DNA of 64,000 nucleotides from Bufo bufo (lineage: Eukaryota; Chordata; Amphibia; Anura; Bufonidae): NCBI RefSeq assembly GCF_905171765.1, contig NC_053397.1, positions 117,920,378-117,984,377 on the forward strand, written 5' to 3'. A model generated the notes under the pieces. The model saw only the letters and a list, made by a program, of their open reading frames with translations, was not told the origin of the DNA and did not search any database. Both the position numbers and the translations under genes were made by a program. Positions 44,203 through 56,079 of the stretch are shown here, one piece after another. The stretch's first letter is position 1; each line of letters opens with the position of its first letter.

Positions 44203-44668
44203 CATTCCGGTGGCAGGTACCAGGAGATCGGAGAGACTGGCAACTCGTGGGTTAAATTGACAAGTTCACTGTGGATCTTATTGTGTCTGTGTTTTGGTGA
44301 ATGCCACACCCCTTGCTTCAGGTGTTGCTTGTTGGTAATTTACCTTACCCATAAGTAGCCGCTTCTCACTCTTGGAGGTGCGGTTTATAGATTTTCTTCC
44401 TGCCTTCTTACTTGCTGGTCGGTTGTACTCTGTGGTGCTTCTGGAGTTGTCAGTTTTCTACTTTCAGATAAGTCTTGTCTTTTCTTATTCTTTTCTTATT
44501 GTTTAGTTTTTTATATTCCCTGTTGTCTGTATCTGGGCCTGAGACAGAGACTTCCATTCGTCCATCTGGGGAGGAATGTGTTATCTCTGGTTGTAACCTC
44601 ATTCCAGGGCCTTATAGGGATATAAGGGCCTAGGTATACAGCATATGAATATTCCTACCTTCAAGGTA
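44203..44668 (+). repeat. 5' LTR of chromovirus-2, first part
   Basis: It begins TGTCAC like the chromovirus-1 LTR, has a TATA-like TTTATAGATT near 44384, and ends at the Tc1 insertion. Sequence similarity to the chromovirus-1 LTR is low, so this rests on position and the terminal bases. Confidence 0.5.
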
Positions 44669-45397
44669 CAGTTGTGTTCAAAATTATTCAACCCCCAATG
44701 CTGTAAAGGGTTTTAGGGAATTTAGTGTACATTTGTAATTGTGTTCAGAATGAAATCTTACAAGGACTTTTTAAAGAACCAAATGCAACTAAAATGACAT
44801 CAATTGTTTTTGTAATACAGTATTAAATGTTTTTTTTGTGATTTCTTCATTGACACAATTATTCAACCCCTTAAAGACTACCACTCTTAAGAACAGAGGT
44901 TCATTCAAGTGTTTTCGATCAGGTATTGAAAACACCTGTGGATGTCAAGGAGCAGCAATCAAGCATAATAAGCACCAATTAGGCAGATTTAAAAGGACTG
45001 TGATACTCAGCTCCTTCTAGACATTTACTGGTGTGCTTACAAACATGGTGAAGTCAAGAGAATGGTCCAGGAAGACATGAGAAGAGGTGATTTCTCTTTA
45101 CAGGAAGGGCAATGGCTATAAGAAGATTGCAAAGATGTTAAACATACCAAGAGACACCATAGGAAGCATAATTCGCAAATTCAAGGCAAAGGGCACTGTT
45201 GAAACGCTACCTGGTCGTGGCAGAAAGAAGATGCCAACTTCGACTGCTGTGCGCTACCTGAAGTGCAAAGTGGAGAAAAGTCCCCGTGTGACTGCTGAGG
45301 AACTGAAAAAAGATTTGTCAGATGTGGGTACTGAAGTTTCAGCTCAGACAATAAGGCGCACACTGCGTAATGAAGGCCTCCATGCCAGAACTCCCAG
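44669..45397 (+). pseudogene. Truncated Tc1 (DD34E family) with N-terminal transposase
   Basis: The left end CAGTTGTGTTCAAAATTATT follows TA (44667-44668). It matches the fuller copy at 58478. The frame from 45087 reads [40 protein letters not shown], and [20 protein letters not shown], the two helix-turn-helix parts of the DNA-binding domain. Homology ends after LHARTPR at about 45397; the catalytic domain and right end are gone. Confidence 0.88.
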
Positions 45398-46291
45398 GCT
45401 GGTCCTCAGTATTCACAGCACCGTGTGCTGTCCTTGCAGGCCTTCTCCTAAGTGAATATATTGCTATATATTCTTGTTTAAAAATATTACAAATATTTAA
45501 AAAAAACTAATATATTTGATATAGTGCTATATATTTGTTTTTTCGAATATTCGCAATTTTTCCCATCTAAAGTTATGATTCCTCCCTGCTTAACGGGAAC
45601 CTGTCACCGGGATTTTGTGCATAGAGCTGAGGACATGGGTTGCTAGATGGCCGCTAGCACATCCGCAATACCCAGTCCCCATAGCTCTGTGTGCTTTTAT
45701 TGTTGAAAAAAAATCGATTTGATCCATATGCAAATTAACCTGAGAGGAGTCCTGTATGTGAGATAAGTCAGGGACAGGACTCCTCTCAGGTTAATTTGCA
45801 TATGTATCAAATCGTTTTTTTTTACACAATAAAAGCACACAGAGCTATGGGGACTGGGTATTGCGGATGTGTTAGCGGCCATCTAGCAACCCATGTCCTC
45901 AGCTCTATATATAAAATTCCGGTGACAGGTTCCCTTTAAGTTGCTTGTGGGCCAATGACTCATTGGCCCACAAGCAAAAAGTAGGGAGGAATCAAATTTT
46001 TACTCGGCAATTGAAAAATTTGCGATAAAAATTAGTATTATGAAAATTAGCATTATGAAAATTCACAATCAACACTACTCCTAAAGTCAAAGATACTGCA
46101 GCCTTCTCATTAGCCGACAAGCTAGAAGCAGGGAGAGATCATGTGTAGTGATTAAAAATAAATCTCGAATATTCAAAATTCCGAATATATATTACTATAT
46201 TCTATTACTATATTCTAAGTATTCATGAATTCTCGAGGTGCCTATATTCGCGATAAAAATTTGCAATTCGAATATTCGTGATCAACACTAT
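45398..46291. mobile_element. AT-rich MITE, probably hAT-like
   Basis: The right end CGAATATTCGTGATCAACAC resembles known TAGTGTTGATC-type hAT termini. CGAATATTCG words recur inside. The left end is fused to the truncated Tc1. It includes an imperfect hairpin (GATTCCTCCCTGC...GCAAAAAGTAGGGAGGAATC) in which a second MITE is inserted. Confidence 0.55.
45594..45935. mobile_element. Kolobok-like palindromic MITE (342 bp)
   Basis: TTAA duplications lie at 45590-45593 and 45936-45939. The ends CGGGAACCTGTCACC and GGTGACAGGTTCCCT are inverted, and almost the whole element is one inverted repeat with the axis near 45765 (arms of about 160 bases). It is non-coding. Confidence 0.87.
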
Positions 46292-46394
46292 TAATAGGTA
46301 GTTAGGGCCCTGATTAGGGTTGTTTAGGAGGTGACCTGTTCCTTCCCTAGTTTCCAGCCCAGTTACTGTTCCCCTCCCCTCCTAGTAGTGGTTA
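46292..46394 (+). repeat. Remaining LTR/leader of chromovirus-2
   Basis: GGGCCCTGATTAGGGTTGTT and the following bases vaguely resemble the last third of the chromovirus-1 LTR. No primer-binding site is seen before gag sequence starts. Confidence 0.35.
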
Positions 46395-47140
46395 CGTGAC
46401 CTGTCCTGAAATTAAAGTTGCTCTCCCGGATAGATTCTCGGGGGTGAGTGATAATTTTATTTGGTTCAGGGAAGCGTACAAATGGTACTTTAAGTAGCAT
46501 CCACACTCATCTGGGGACGAGAGCCACAGAGTGGGTGTGATTATTTTGTTGCTTAAAGGGGGCACCCAGTCTTGGGCTTTTTCTCTGCCGACCGGATCAC
46601 AGTCTCTCCAATCAGTAGATGCATTTTTCGGAGCTTTAGGTCTCATCTATGATGACCCGAACTGAATCTTCCTGGCCGAGACTAAATTACGCGGCCTTCG
46701 TCAGGGAGAGCGTTCGGCGGAGACCTATTGTTCCGAATTTAGGAGGCGGGCTACGGATACTGAGTGGAACGATCCATCTCTCCATAGCCAGTTTTGTCAG
46801 GGATTATCTGAGAGGCTGAAGGACGCTTTGGCCTTTCATAAGAATCCTGAATCTTTGAAAGCCGCTATGTCTTTGGCTGTACGTATTGATAGACGCCTGA
46901 GAGAGAGAGGGCCCACTCTCTCAGGACATTCTATTACATAATGTACTGTATTCCTTTGACTCTTTGGGTAAAGAGACTCCTGAGCTTATACCTGGGATGA
47001 ACCCATGCAATTAGGGGGAGCGACTCCAGGATCTGCTTGCAAAAGTAGGAGTCGCAAGCAGGGAGTATGTTTTTTCTGCGGTCAAAGGGGACATTTTATC
47101 AATATATGTCCAAGCATTCAGCGGCAAAAAGAGAAACAAA
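46395..47140 (+). pseudogene. gag: Gag of chromovirus-2, decayed
   Basis: Readable pieces align in order with chromovirus-1 Gag: ALPDRFSG-like start, SSGDESHRVGVIILLLKGGT, YCSEFRRRATDTEWNDPSLH, RLKDALAFHKNPESLKAAMS, and the zinc knuckle CFFCGQRGHFINICP at about 47065. Stops occur, for example after KWYFK and YDDPN. The N-terminus is absent. Confidence 0.85.
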
Positions 47141-47640
47141 AAGGGGCGTCTAGATCCCATCTGACTATTGAAAGTGTGAGTGGGGAGTCAGAGAATGTGC
47201 ATTTGTCCTTTGCTGGTAGTACCCGATTTCTCCTGACTGCCGAGGTGGCGCTAGAGTCAAAAATGGTGGGAATTGAAGTATTTATCGACAGCGGGGCCGG
47301 AGTGAACCTGATTGATGCTCAGTTTGTCCGCATACACGGGTTATCACCAAGTACATAAAAAAAAGACATTCCTGTTTTTGCTGTTGATTCTGCCCCTCTT
47401 ACTCAGAGGTGCTTGTCGCAAGTTTTGCATGATATCAGATTAAGAGTGGGTGACTTTTATCAAGAAGTTATCTCGTGTTTTGTCTTGGAAGGTCTCCCTG
47501 CACCTATGGTTCTGGGTTTACCGTGGTTTACCAAGCATAATCCAACTATCGATTGGCAAGCTAGGCAGATTCTGGATTGGGGGGACTATTGCATTGATAA
47601 TTGTCTCAATACATCCCTTTCTGTGGTTACTACTAAGGCT
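47141..47640 (+). pseudogene. pro: Protease region of chromovirus-2
   Basis: [17 protein letters not shown] carries the catalytic DSGA. After a stop at 47356-47358, [18 protein letters not shown] follows. In this copy the zinc knuckle and protease share one frame, unlike chromovirus-1, presumably through an indel in the old overlap. Confidence 0.85.
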
Positions 47641-49132
47641 GTACCCTCTTTTATATCCGAGTTTGCCGATGTGTTTTCTGAGAGTGGATGTCAGGATTTA
47701 CCTTCCCATCGGGAATATGATTGCCCTGTCAATCTTATTCCCGGGGCTAAATTGCCTAAATCTAGGTTGTGTAATCTTTCTGAAGCTGAAAGGCCGGATA
47801 TGAGAGAATATATTGCCGAGAGTTTGAATAAAGGGCACATAAGACCTTCCAAGTCTCCAGTGGCTGCAGGGTTCTTTTTTGTAAAAAAAAAAGAGGGAGG
47901 TCTTTGGATTTTCGTGAACTCAATTAGATTACTATCAGTGATCCTTACCCTCTTCCTTTGATTCCCGATTTGTTCTCCAAGTTGGATTTAAGGGGGCATA
48001 TAATCTGGTTAGGATCAAAGAAGGGGATGAATGGAAAACAGCTTTTAATACTCCTGAGGGGCACTTTGAGAACCTGGTCATGCCTTTCGGGTTGACCAAT
48101 GCCCCGGCAGTCTTCCAACATTTTGTGAATTACATCTTTTATCACCTGGTGGGGCGGTTTGTGATCGTGTATTTGGATGACATTCTTATTTATTCTCCTG
48201 ACATGGAAACACATCAGAACCATGTGAGACAGGTGTTACAGATTGTAAGGGATAATAAATAGTTTGCAAAATTAGAGAAATGTGTTTTTGCGGTACACGA
48301 GGTGCAGTTCTTGGGCTACCTGCTGTCATCTTCGGGTTTTCAAATGGATCCTGAGTGGTGTATTGGTATATTGGACTGGGATCGACCCGAAAATCTGAAG
48401 GCTCTTATGCGGTTTTTAGGATTCACCAACTATTACTAAAAATGTATTAAGAATTATTCAACAATAGTAAAACCCTTAACAGACATGACTAAGAAAGGGA
48501 TGGATGTCTCTGTATTGTCTGATTCGGCGTTGCAAGCCTTTACTGGGATTAAGGAATGCTTCTCTTCTGCTCCCATATGATGCAGCCAGATGTGTCACAA
48601 CCATTTATTGTGGAAGTGGACACATCCGAGGTGGGGGTAGGAGCAGTTTTGTCACAGGGCCCATCACCCGGATAAAGGCGACCATGTGCATTTTTCTCGA
48701 AAAAACTATCCCCCGCTGAGAAAAATTATGAGGTGGGTAACAATAAGTTGCTGGCCATTAAATTGGCTTTTGAGGAATGATGTCATTGGTTGGAAGGGGC
48801 GATTCATCCGATCACAGTATTCACTGATCATAAAAATCTGGCTTATCTGGAGTCGGCAAAACGACTGAACCCAAGACATGCCAGATGGGCCCTGTTTTTC
48901 ACCAGATTCAATTTCACTGTCACCTATCGTCCTGGGATTAAGAATGTCAAGGCGAACGCCTTGTCACGTAGTCTCCCTGGAGGTGGGGATTTTGAAAACC
49001 CAAGTCCCATACTGTCTAACGGGGTGGTGATATCCGCCCTCTACCCTGACCTTGAGGTGAAGGTGTTAGAGGCTCAGGGAGACGTACCGGACTGGTGTCC
49101 CTCTAGGAAACTATTTGTGCCACCAAAATTGC
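47641..49132 (+). pseudogene. pol: RT, RNase H and integrase start of chromovirus-2
   Basis: Readable pieces: [35 protein letters not shown], a deletion of about 40 bases near 47905-47985, [30 protein letters not shown] (YLDD kept), ENLKALMRFLGFTNYY, RNase H fragments and FTRFNFTVTYRPGIKN. Many stops and shifts. It ends in the integrase N-terminus (FVPPKLRHK), at the hAT-1 insertion. Confidence 0.9.
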
Positions 49133-49399
49133 GTCACAAGTAGAGTTGAGCGAACACCTGGATGTTCGGGTTCGAGAAGTTCAGCCGAACTCCGTCCCGA
49201 ACTCCGTCCCGAACCCGAACCCCATTGAATTCAATGGGGACACAAACTTTTCGGCACTAAAAAGGCTATAAAACAGCCCAGGAAAGGGCTAAAGGGCTGC
49301 AAAAAGCAGCAAAATGTAGTTAATTCCCCTGCAACAAATGTGGATAGGGAAATGAATAAAAATAAAAATAAAATAACTAAAAATTAACCAATATCAATT

Positions 49400-51178
49400 G
49401 GAGAGAGGTCCCATAGCAGAGAATCAGGCTTCATGTCAGCAGAGAATCAGTCTTCATGTCATAGCAGAGAATCAGGCTTCACGTCAGCCAAAACTGGAAC
49501 AGTCCATTGTCAGATATTTGGGCCCCGGCACCCAGGCAGAGGAGAGAGGTCCCATAACATAGAATCTGGCTTCATGTCAGCAGAGAATCAGTCTTCATGT
49601 CATAGCAGAGAATCAGGCTTCATGTCAGCAGAGAATCAGTCTTCATGTCATAGCAGAGAATCAGGCTTCACGTCACCCACCACTGGAACAGTCCATTGTC
49701 ACATATTTTTATGCCCAGGCACCCAGGCAGAGGAGAGAGGTCCCATAGCAGAGAATCTGGCTTCATGTCAGCAGAGAATCAGTCTTCATGTCATAGAAGA
49801 GAATCATGCTTCACGTCACCCAACATTGGAACAGTCCATTGTCATATAATTTAGGCCCCGGCACCCAGACAGAGGAGAGAGGTCCCATAACAGAGATTTA
49901 GGCTTCATGTCAGCGACTCAGCAGAGAATCAGTCTTCATGTCATAGCAGAGAATCAGGCTTCACGTCAGCCACCACTGGAACAGTCCATTGTCAGATGTT
50001 TAGGCCCCGGCACCCAGGCAGAGGAGAGAGGTCCCATAACAGAGATTCAGGCTTCATGTCAGCAGAGAATCAGTCTTCATGTCATAGCAGAGAATCAGGC
50101 TTCACATCACCCACCACTGGAACAGTCCATTGTCATATATTTAGGCCCCGGCACCCAGACAGAGGAGAGAGGTCCCATAGCAGAGAATCTGGCTTCATGT
50201 CAGCAGAGAATCAGTCTTCATGTCATAGCAGAGAATCAGGCTTCACGTCACCCACCACTGGAACAGTCCATTGTCACATATTTAGGCCCAGGCACCCAGG
50301 CAGAGGAGAGATGTCCCATAGCAAAGAATCTGGCTTCATGTCAGCACAGAATCAGTCTTCATGTCATAGCAGAGAATCATGCTTCACGTCACCCAACATT
50401 GGAACAGTCCATTGTCATATAATTTAGGCCCCAGCACCCAGACAGAGAAGAGAGGTCCCATAACAGAGATTCAGGCTTCATGTCAGCGACTCAGCAGAGA
50501 ATCAGTCTTCATGTCATAGCAGAGAATCAGGCTTCACATCACCCACCACTGGAACAGTCCATTGTCATATATTTAGGCCCCGGCACCCAGACAGAGGAGA
50601 GAGGTCCCATAGCAGAGAATCTGGCTTCATGTCAGCAGAGAATCAGTCTTCATGTCATAGCAGAGAATCATGCTTCACGTCACCCACCACTGGAATAGTC
50701 CATTGTCACATATTTAGGCCCAGGCACCCAGGCAGAGGAGAGAGGTCCCATAGCAGAGAATCTGGCTTCATGTCAGCAGAGAATCAGTCTTCATGTCATA
50801 GCAGAGAATCATGCTTCACGTCACCCAACATTGGAACAGTCCATTGTCATATATTTTAGGCCCAGTCACCCAGGCAGAGGAAAGAGGTCCCATAACAGAG
50901 ATTCAGGCTTCATGTCAGCAGAGAATCAGTCTTCATGTCATAGCAGAGAATCAGGCTTCACGTCAGCCACCACTGGAACAGTCCATTGTCACATATTTAG
51001 GCCCAGCTACCAAGGCAGAGGAGAGAGGTCCCATAACAGAGATTCAGGCTTCATGTCAGCGACTCAGCAGAGAATCAGTCTTCATGTCATAGCAGAGAAT
51101 CAGGCTTCACGTCACCCAACACTGGAACAGGCCACTTTCAGATATTTTTAGGCCCCGGCACCCAGACAGAGGAGAGGT
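49400..51178 (+). repeat. 143-bp tandem array at the 3' end of hAT-1
   Basis: About 12 units opening GGAGAGAGGTCCCATA, spaced about 143 bases, with some of 148 or 190. Each has internal near-repeats of AGAGAATCAGTCTTCATGTC type, about 47 bases. It begins about 110 bases past the transposase stop on the minus strand. Open stretches in it on the + strand arise from the repeat period and are not genes. Confidence 0.92.
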
Positions 51179-51285
51179 TCATTCAACTTTGGGTTGCCCC
51201 GCAATATAATGGTAAAATGAAAATAAAAATAGGATTGAATGAGGAAGTGCCCTGGAGTATATGGTTAAGGGGAGGTAGTTAATGT

Positions 51286-54200
51286 CTAATCTGCACAAGG
51301 GATGGACAGGTCCTGTGGGATCCATGCCTGGTTCATTTTTATGAACGTCAGCTCGTCCACATTGGCTGTAGACAGGCGGCTGCGTTTGTCTGTAATGACG
51401 CCCCCTGCCGGGCTGAATACACGTTTAGACAAAACGCTGGCCGCCGGGCAGGCCAGCACCTCCAAGGCATAAAAGACTAGCTCTGGCCACGTGGACAATT
51501 TGGAGACCCAGAAGTTGAATGGGGCCGAACCATCAGTCAGTAAGTGGAGGGGTGTGCACAGGTACTGTTCCACCATGTTAGTGAAATGTTGCCTCCTGCT
51601 AACACGTTCCGTATCAGGTGGTGGTGCAGTTAGCTTGGTGACAAAACTTTTCCACATCTCTGCCATGCTAACCCTGCCCTCAGAGGAGCTGGCCGTGACA
51701 CAGCTGCGTTGGTGACCTCTTGCTCCTCCTCTGCCTTCGCCTTGGGCTTCCACTTGTTCCCCTGTGACATTTGGGAATGCTCTCAGTAGCGCGTCTACCA
51801 ACGTGCACTTGTACTCGTGCATCTTCCTATCACGCTCCAGTGCAGGAAGTAAGGTGGGCACATTGTGTTTGTACCGTGGATCTAGCAGGGTGGCAACCCA
51901 GTAGTCCGCACACGTTAAAATGTGGGCAACTCTGCTGTCGTTGCGCAGGCACTGCAGCATGTAGTCGCTCATGTGTGCCAGGCTGCCCAGAGGTAAGGAC
52001 AAGCTGTCCTCTGTGGGAGGCGTATCGTCATCGTCCTGCGTTTCCCCCCAGCCACGCACCAGTGATGGGCCCGAGCTGCGTTGGGTGCCAACCCGCTGTG
52101 AACATGCTTCATCCTTATCCTGCTCCACCTCCTCCTCGTCCGCCTCGTCCTCCAGTAGTGGGCCCTGTCTGGCCACATTTGTACCTGGCCTCTGCTGTCG
52201 CAAAAAACCTCCCTCTGAGTCACTTCGAAGAGACTGGCCTGAAAGTGCTAAAAATGACCCCTCTTCCTCCTCCTCCTCCTCCTGGGCCACCTTCTCTTCC
52301 ATCATCGCCCTAAGTGTTTTCTCAAGGAGACATAGAAGTGGTATTGTAACGCTGATAACGGCGTCATCGCCACTGGCCATGTTGGTGGAGTACTCGAAAC
52401 AGCGCAACAGGGCACACAGGTCTCGCATGGAGGCCCAGTCATTGGTGGTGAAGTGGTGCTGTTCCGCAGTGCGACTGACCCGTGCGTGCTGCAGCTGAAA
52501 CTCCACTATGGCCTGCTGCTGCTCGCACAGTCTGTCCAGCATGTGCAAGGTGGAGTTCCACCTGGTGGGCACGTCGCATATGAGGCGGTGAGCGGGAAGG
52601 CCGAAGTTCCGCTGTAGCGCAGACAGACGAGCAGCGGCAGGATGTGACATGTCGGGGTAGTTGCGAATGAACTTCTGCACCACCAAATTCAGCACATGCG
52701 CCAGGCAAGGGATGTGCGTCAAACCGGCTAGTCCCAGAGCTGCAACGAGATTTCGCCCATTATCGCACACCACCAGGCCGGGCTTGAGGCTCACCGGCAG
52801 CAACCACTTGTCGGTCTGTTGTTCTATACCCCACCACAACTCCTGTGCGGTGTGGGGCCTGTCCCCCAAACATATGAGTTTCAGAATGGCCTGCTGACGT
52901 TTACCCCGGGCTGTGCTGAAGTTGGTGGTGAAGGTGTGTGGCTGACTGGATGAGCAGGTGGAAGAAGAGGAGGAGGAAGCTGAGTAGGAGGAGGAGGAGA
53001 CAGGAGGCAAAGAATGTTGCCCTGCGATCCTTGGCGGCGGAAGGACGTGCGCCAAACAGCTCTCCGCCTGGGGCCCAGCTGCCACTACATTTACCCAGTG
53101 TGCAGTTAGGGAGATATAGCGTCCCTGGCCATGCTTACTGGTCCACGTATCTGTGGTTAGGTGGACCTTGCCACAGATGGCGTTGCGCAGTGCACACTTG
53201 ATTTTATCGGATACTTGGTTGTGCAGGGAAGGCACGGCTCTCTTGGAGAAGTAGTGGCGGCTGGGAACAACATACTGTGGGACAGCAAGCGACATGAGCT
53301 GTTTGAAGCTGTCTGTATCCACCAGCCTAAATGACAGAATTTCATAGGCCAGTAGTTTAGAAATGCTGGCATTCAGGGCCAGGGATCGAGGGTGGCTAGG
53401 TGGGAATTTACGCTTTCTCTCAAATGTTTGTGAGATGGAGAGCTGAACGCTGCCGTGTGACATGCTTGAGATGCTTGGTGACGCAGGTGGTGGTGTTGGT
53501 GGTATATCCCATGTTTGCTGGGCGGCAGGTGCCAACGTTCCTCCAGAGGCGGAGGAAGAGGCCGAGGCGGCAGCAGCAGAAGAGGCCGAGGCGGCAGCAG
53601 CAGAAGAGGTAGCAGGGGGAGCCTGAGTGACTTCCTTGTTTTTAAGGTGTTTACTCCACTGCAGTTCATGCTTTGCATGCAGATGCCTGGTCATGCAGGT
53701 TGTGCTAAGGTTCAGAACGTTAATGCCTCGCTTCAGGCTCTGATGGCACAGCGTGCAAACCACTTGGGTCTTGTCGTCAGCACATTGTTTGAAGAAGTGC
53801 CATGCCAGGGAACTCCTTGAAGCTGCCTTTGGGGTGCTCGGTCCCAGATGGCGGCGGTCAGTAGCAGGCGGAGTCTCTTGGCGGCGGGTGTTCTGCTTTT
53901 GCCCACTGCTCCCTCTTTGTCTTTTGCTACGCTGTTGGCTCGGTCTCACCACTGCCTCTTCCTCTGAACTGTGAAAGTCAGTGGCACGACCTTCATTCCA
54001 TGTGGGGTCTAGGACCTCATCGTCCCCTGCATCGTCTTCCACCCAGTCTTGATCCCTGACCTCCTGTTCAGTCTGCACACTGCAGAAAGACGCAGCAGTT
54101 GGCACCTGTGTTTCGTCATCATCAGAGACGTGCTGAGGTGGTATTCCCATGTCCTCATCATCAGGAAACATAAGTGGTTGTGCGTTAGTGCATTCTATCT

Positions 54201-54657
54201 CTTCCACCCCTGGGGAAGGGCTAGGTGGATGCCCTTGGGAAACCCTGCCAGCAGAGTCTTCAAACAGCATAAGAGACTGCTGCATAACTTGAGGCTCAGA
54301 CAGTTTCTCTGATATGCATGGGGGTGATGTGACAGACTGATGGGCTTGGTTTTCAGGCGCCATCTGTGCGCTTTCTGCAGAAGACTGGGTGGGAGATAAT
54401 GTGAACGTGCTGGATCCACTGTCGGCCACCCAATTGACTAATGCCTGTACCTGCTCAGGCCTTACCATCCTTAGAACGGCATTGGGCCCCACAAAATATC
54501 GCTGTAAATTCTGCTGGCTACTGGGACCTGAGGTAGTTGGTTCACTAGGACGTGTGGCTGTGGCAGAACGGCCACGTCCTCTCCCAGCACCAGAGGGTCC
54601 ACTAACACCACCACGACCATGTCCACATCCGCGTCCCTTACTAGATGTTTTCCTCAT
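51286..54657 (-). CDS. hAT-1 BED-finger transposase, 1123 residues
   Basis: Uninterrupted from ATG 54657 (MRKTSSKGRGCGHGRGG) to the stop at 51286. Order: Arg/Gly-rich basic start; acidic Ser/Pro-rich linker (residues about 60-250); BED finger (VVCTLCHQSLKRGINVLNLS...MTRHLHAKH, about 305-340); RNase-H-like core with GKVHLTTDTWTSKHGQGRYI, LVVCDNGRNLVAALGLAGLT, CDVPTRWNSTLHMLDRLCEQ; a Glu-rich insert; and the hAT dimerisation end (FNFWVSKLSTWPELVFYALE, LACPAASVLSKRVFSPAGGV, ITDKRSRL). It would excise and insert the element. Residue 1078 is Lys where hAT-2 and most hATs have Glu (SERxFS), which may impair it. It is longer than the usual 600-700 residues because of the linkers. Confidence 0.93.
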   Translation of the reverse strand: MRKTSSKGRGCGHGRGGVSGPSGAGRGRGRSATATRPSEPTTSGPSSQQNLQRYFVGPNAVLRMVRPEQVQALVNWVADSGSSTFTLSPTQSSAESAQMAPENQAHQSVTSPPCISEKLSEPQVMQQSLMLFEDSAGRVSQGHPPSPSPGVEEIECTNAQPLMFPDDEDMGIPPQHVSDDDETQVPTAASFCSVQTEQEVRDQDWVEDDAGDDEVLDPTWNEGRATDFHSSEEEAVVRPSQQRSKRQRGSSGQKQNTRRQETPPATDRRHLGPSTPKAASRSSLAWHFFKQCADDKTQVVCTLCHQSLKRGINVLNLSTTCMTRHLHAKHELQWSKHLKNKEVTQAPPATSSAAAASASSAAAASASSSASGGTLAPAAQQTWDIPPTPPPASPSISSMSHGSVQLSISQTFERKRKFPPSHPRSLALNASISKLLAYEILSFRLVDTDSFKQLMSLAVPQYVVPSRHYFSKRAVPSLHNQVSDKIKCALRNAICGKVHLTTDTWTSKHGQGRYISLTAHWVNVVAAGPQAESCLAHVLPPPRIAGQHSLPPVSSSSYSASSSSSSTCSSSQPHTFTTNFSTARGKRQQAILKLICLGDRPHTAQELWWGIEQQTDKWLLPVSLKPGLVVCDNGRNLVAALGLAGLTHIPCLAHVLNLVVQKFIRNYPDMSHPAAARLSALQRNFGLPAHRLICDVPTRWNSTLHMLDRLCEQQQAIVEFQLQHARVSRTAEQHHFTTNDWASMRDLCALLRCFEYSTNMASGDDAVISVTIPLLCLLEKTLRAMMEEKVAQEEEEEEEGSFLALSGQSLRSDSEGGFLRQQRPGTNVARQGPLLEDEADEEEVEQDKDEACSQRVGTQRSSGPSLVRGWGETQDDDDTPPTEDSLSLPLGSLAHMSDYMLQCLRNDSRVAHILTCADYWVATLLDPRYKHNVPTLLPALERDRKMHEYKCTLVDALLRAFPNVTGEQVEAQGEGRGGARGHQRSCVTASSSEGRVSMAEMWKSFVTKLTAPPPDTERVSRRQHFTNMVEQYLCTPLHLLTDGSAPFNFWVSKLSTWPELVFYALEVLACPAASVLSKRVFSPAGGVITDKRSRLSTANVDELTFIKMNQAWIPQDLSIPCAD

Positions 54658-54795
54658 TGTTACCGTTCACCACAATAAGAAAAATATTATTTGGCCCAAT
54701 GTATTGAATTCAAATTCAGGCCTTTTTTTACAGACACCTAACACTATCTGGCTATCTATTTAGGTACCGTATTACACTAATACAGGCACAGCAGT

Positions 54796-55950
54796 AATGA
54801 CAGATTTGGATGAATATAAATTTGAGGCCTATTTTTTAGGCGCTGGGTGACAGGTATACGTTTACACACAGAATTAGACTTGGAATTGCACTGTAGCGTG
54901 TGTATGAAGTTATTGAGAATAACCCTATCTGCACCTTGAATCTTATATACCCTTTTAGGGATAGATTTAAAGTAGGCCTGATACAGCAGAAACCACTAAT
55001 TTAGAGAATTGCAAAATTGGGAATTGTATTTCAACCCAGAACAAAAACTGTGCTTTGACGGACACTAAATAACTTGACCAGCTAAAGCAATAATGACAGA
55101 TTTGGATGAATATAAATTGGAGGCCTATTTTTTAGGCGCTGGGTGACAGGTATACGTTTACACACAGAATTAGACTTGGAATTGCACAGTAGCGTGTGTG
55201 TGAAGTTATTGAGAATTACCCTATCAGCACCTTGAATCTAATATACCCTTTTAGGGATAGATTTAAAGTAGGCCTGATACAGCAGAAACCACTAATTTAG
55301 AGAATTGCAAAATTGGGAATTGTATTTCAACCCAGAACAAAAACTGTGCTTTGACGGACACTAAATAACTTGACCAGCTAAAGCAATAATGACAGATTTG
55401 GATGAATATAAATTGGAGGCCTATTTTTTAGGCGCTGGGTGACAGGTATACGTTTACACACAGAATTAGACTTGGAATTTCACAGTAGCGTGTGTGTGAA
55501 GTTATTGAGAATTACCCTATCAGCACCTTGAATCTAATATACCCTTTTAGGGATAGATTTAAAGTAGGCCTGATACAGCAGAAACCACTAATTTAGAGAA
55601 TTGCAAAATTGGGAATTGTATTTCAACACAGAACAAAAACTGTGCTTTGACGGACACTAAATAACTTGACCAGCTAAAGCAATAATGACAGATTTGGATG
55701 AATATAAATTTGAGGCCTATTTTTTAGGCGCTTGGTGACAGGTATACATTTACGGACAGAATTAGACTTGGATCTGCACAGTAGCGTGTGTGTGAAGTTA
55801 TTGAGAATTACCCTATCAGCACCTTGAATCTAATATACCCTTTTAGGGATAGATTTAAAGTAGGCCTGATACAGCAGAAACCACTAATTTAGAGAATTGC
55901 AAAATTGGGAATTGTATTTCAACCCTGAACAAAAATATATCCTTTGCCAG
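54796..55950 (-). repeat. 296-bp tandem array in the 5' region of hAT-1
   Basis: Four units, starting near 54796, 55092, 55388 and 55684, each with ATGACAGATTTGGATGAATA, GTAGCGTGTGTGTGAAGTTA and ATACCCTTTTAGGGATAGAT. Units differ by few bases. It lies upstream of the transposase start, so it may be promoter or leader sequence. Confidence 0.92.
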
Positions 55951-56079
55951 ACAGAAGACAGTATTACAATTGGCTGGCCACAGCTGAAACACCAGATTTA
56001 GGGTACTGCTATTTTGGCAATTGTATTTCACCCCTCAATAAAATAGCAAGCACAGCCAAGCCCCATATGTAGGATATAG

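Noticed and set aside
49433..51151. Open reading frames with MSAENQSSCHSRESGF-type repeats on the + strand
   Set aside because: They are readings of a 143-bp non-coding tandem array in hAT-1; several frames are open at once because of the period.
51969..53974. Plus-strand open stretches over the hAT-1 gene
   Set aside because: They mirror the GC-rich coding strand of the 1123-residue transposase and contain no motif.
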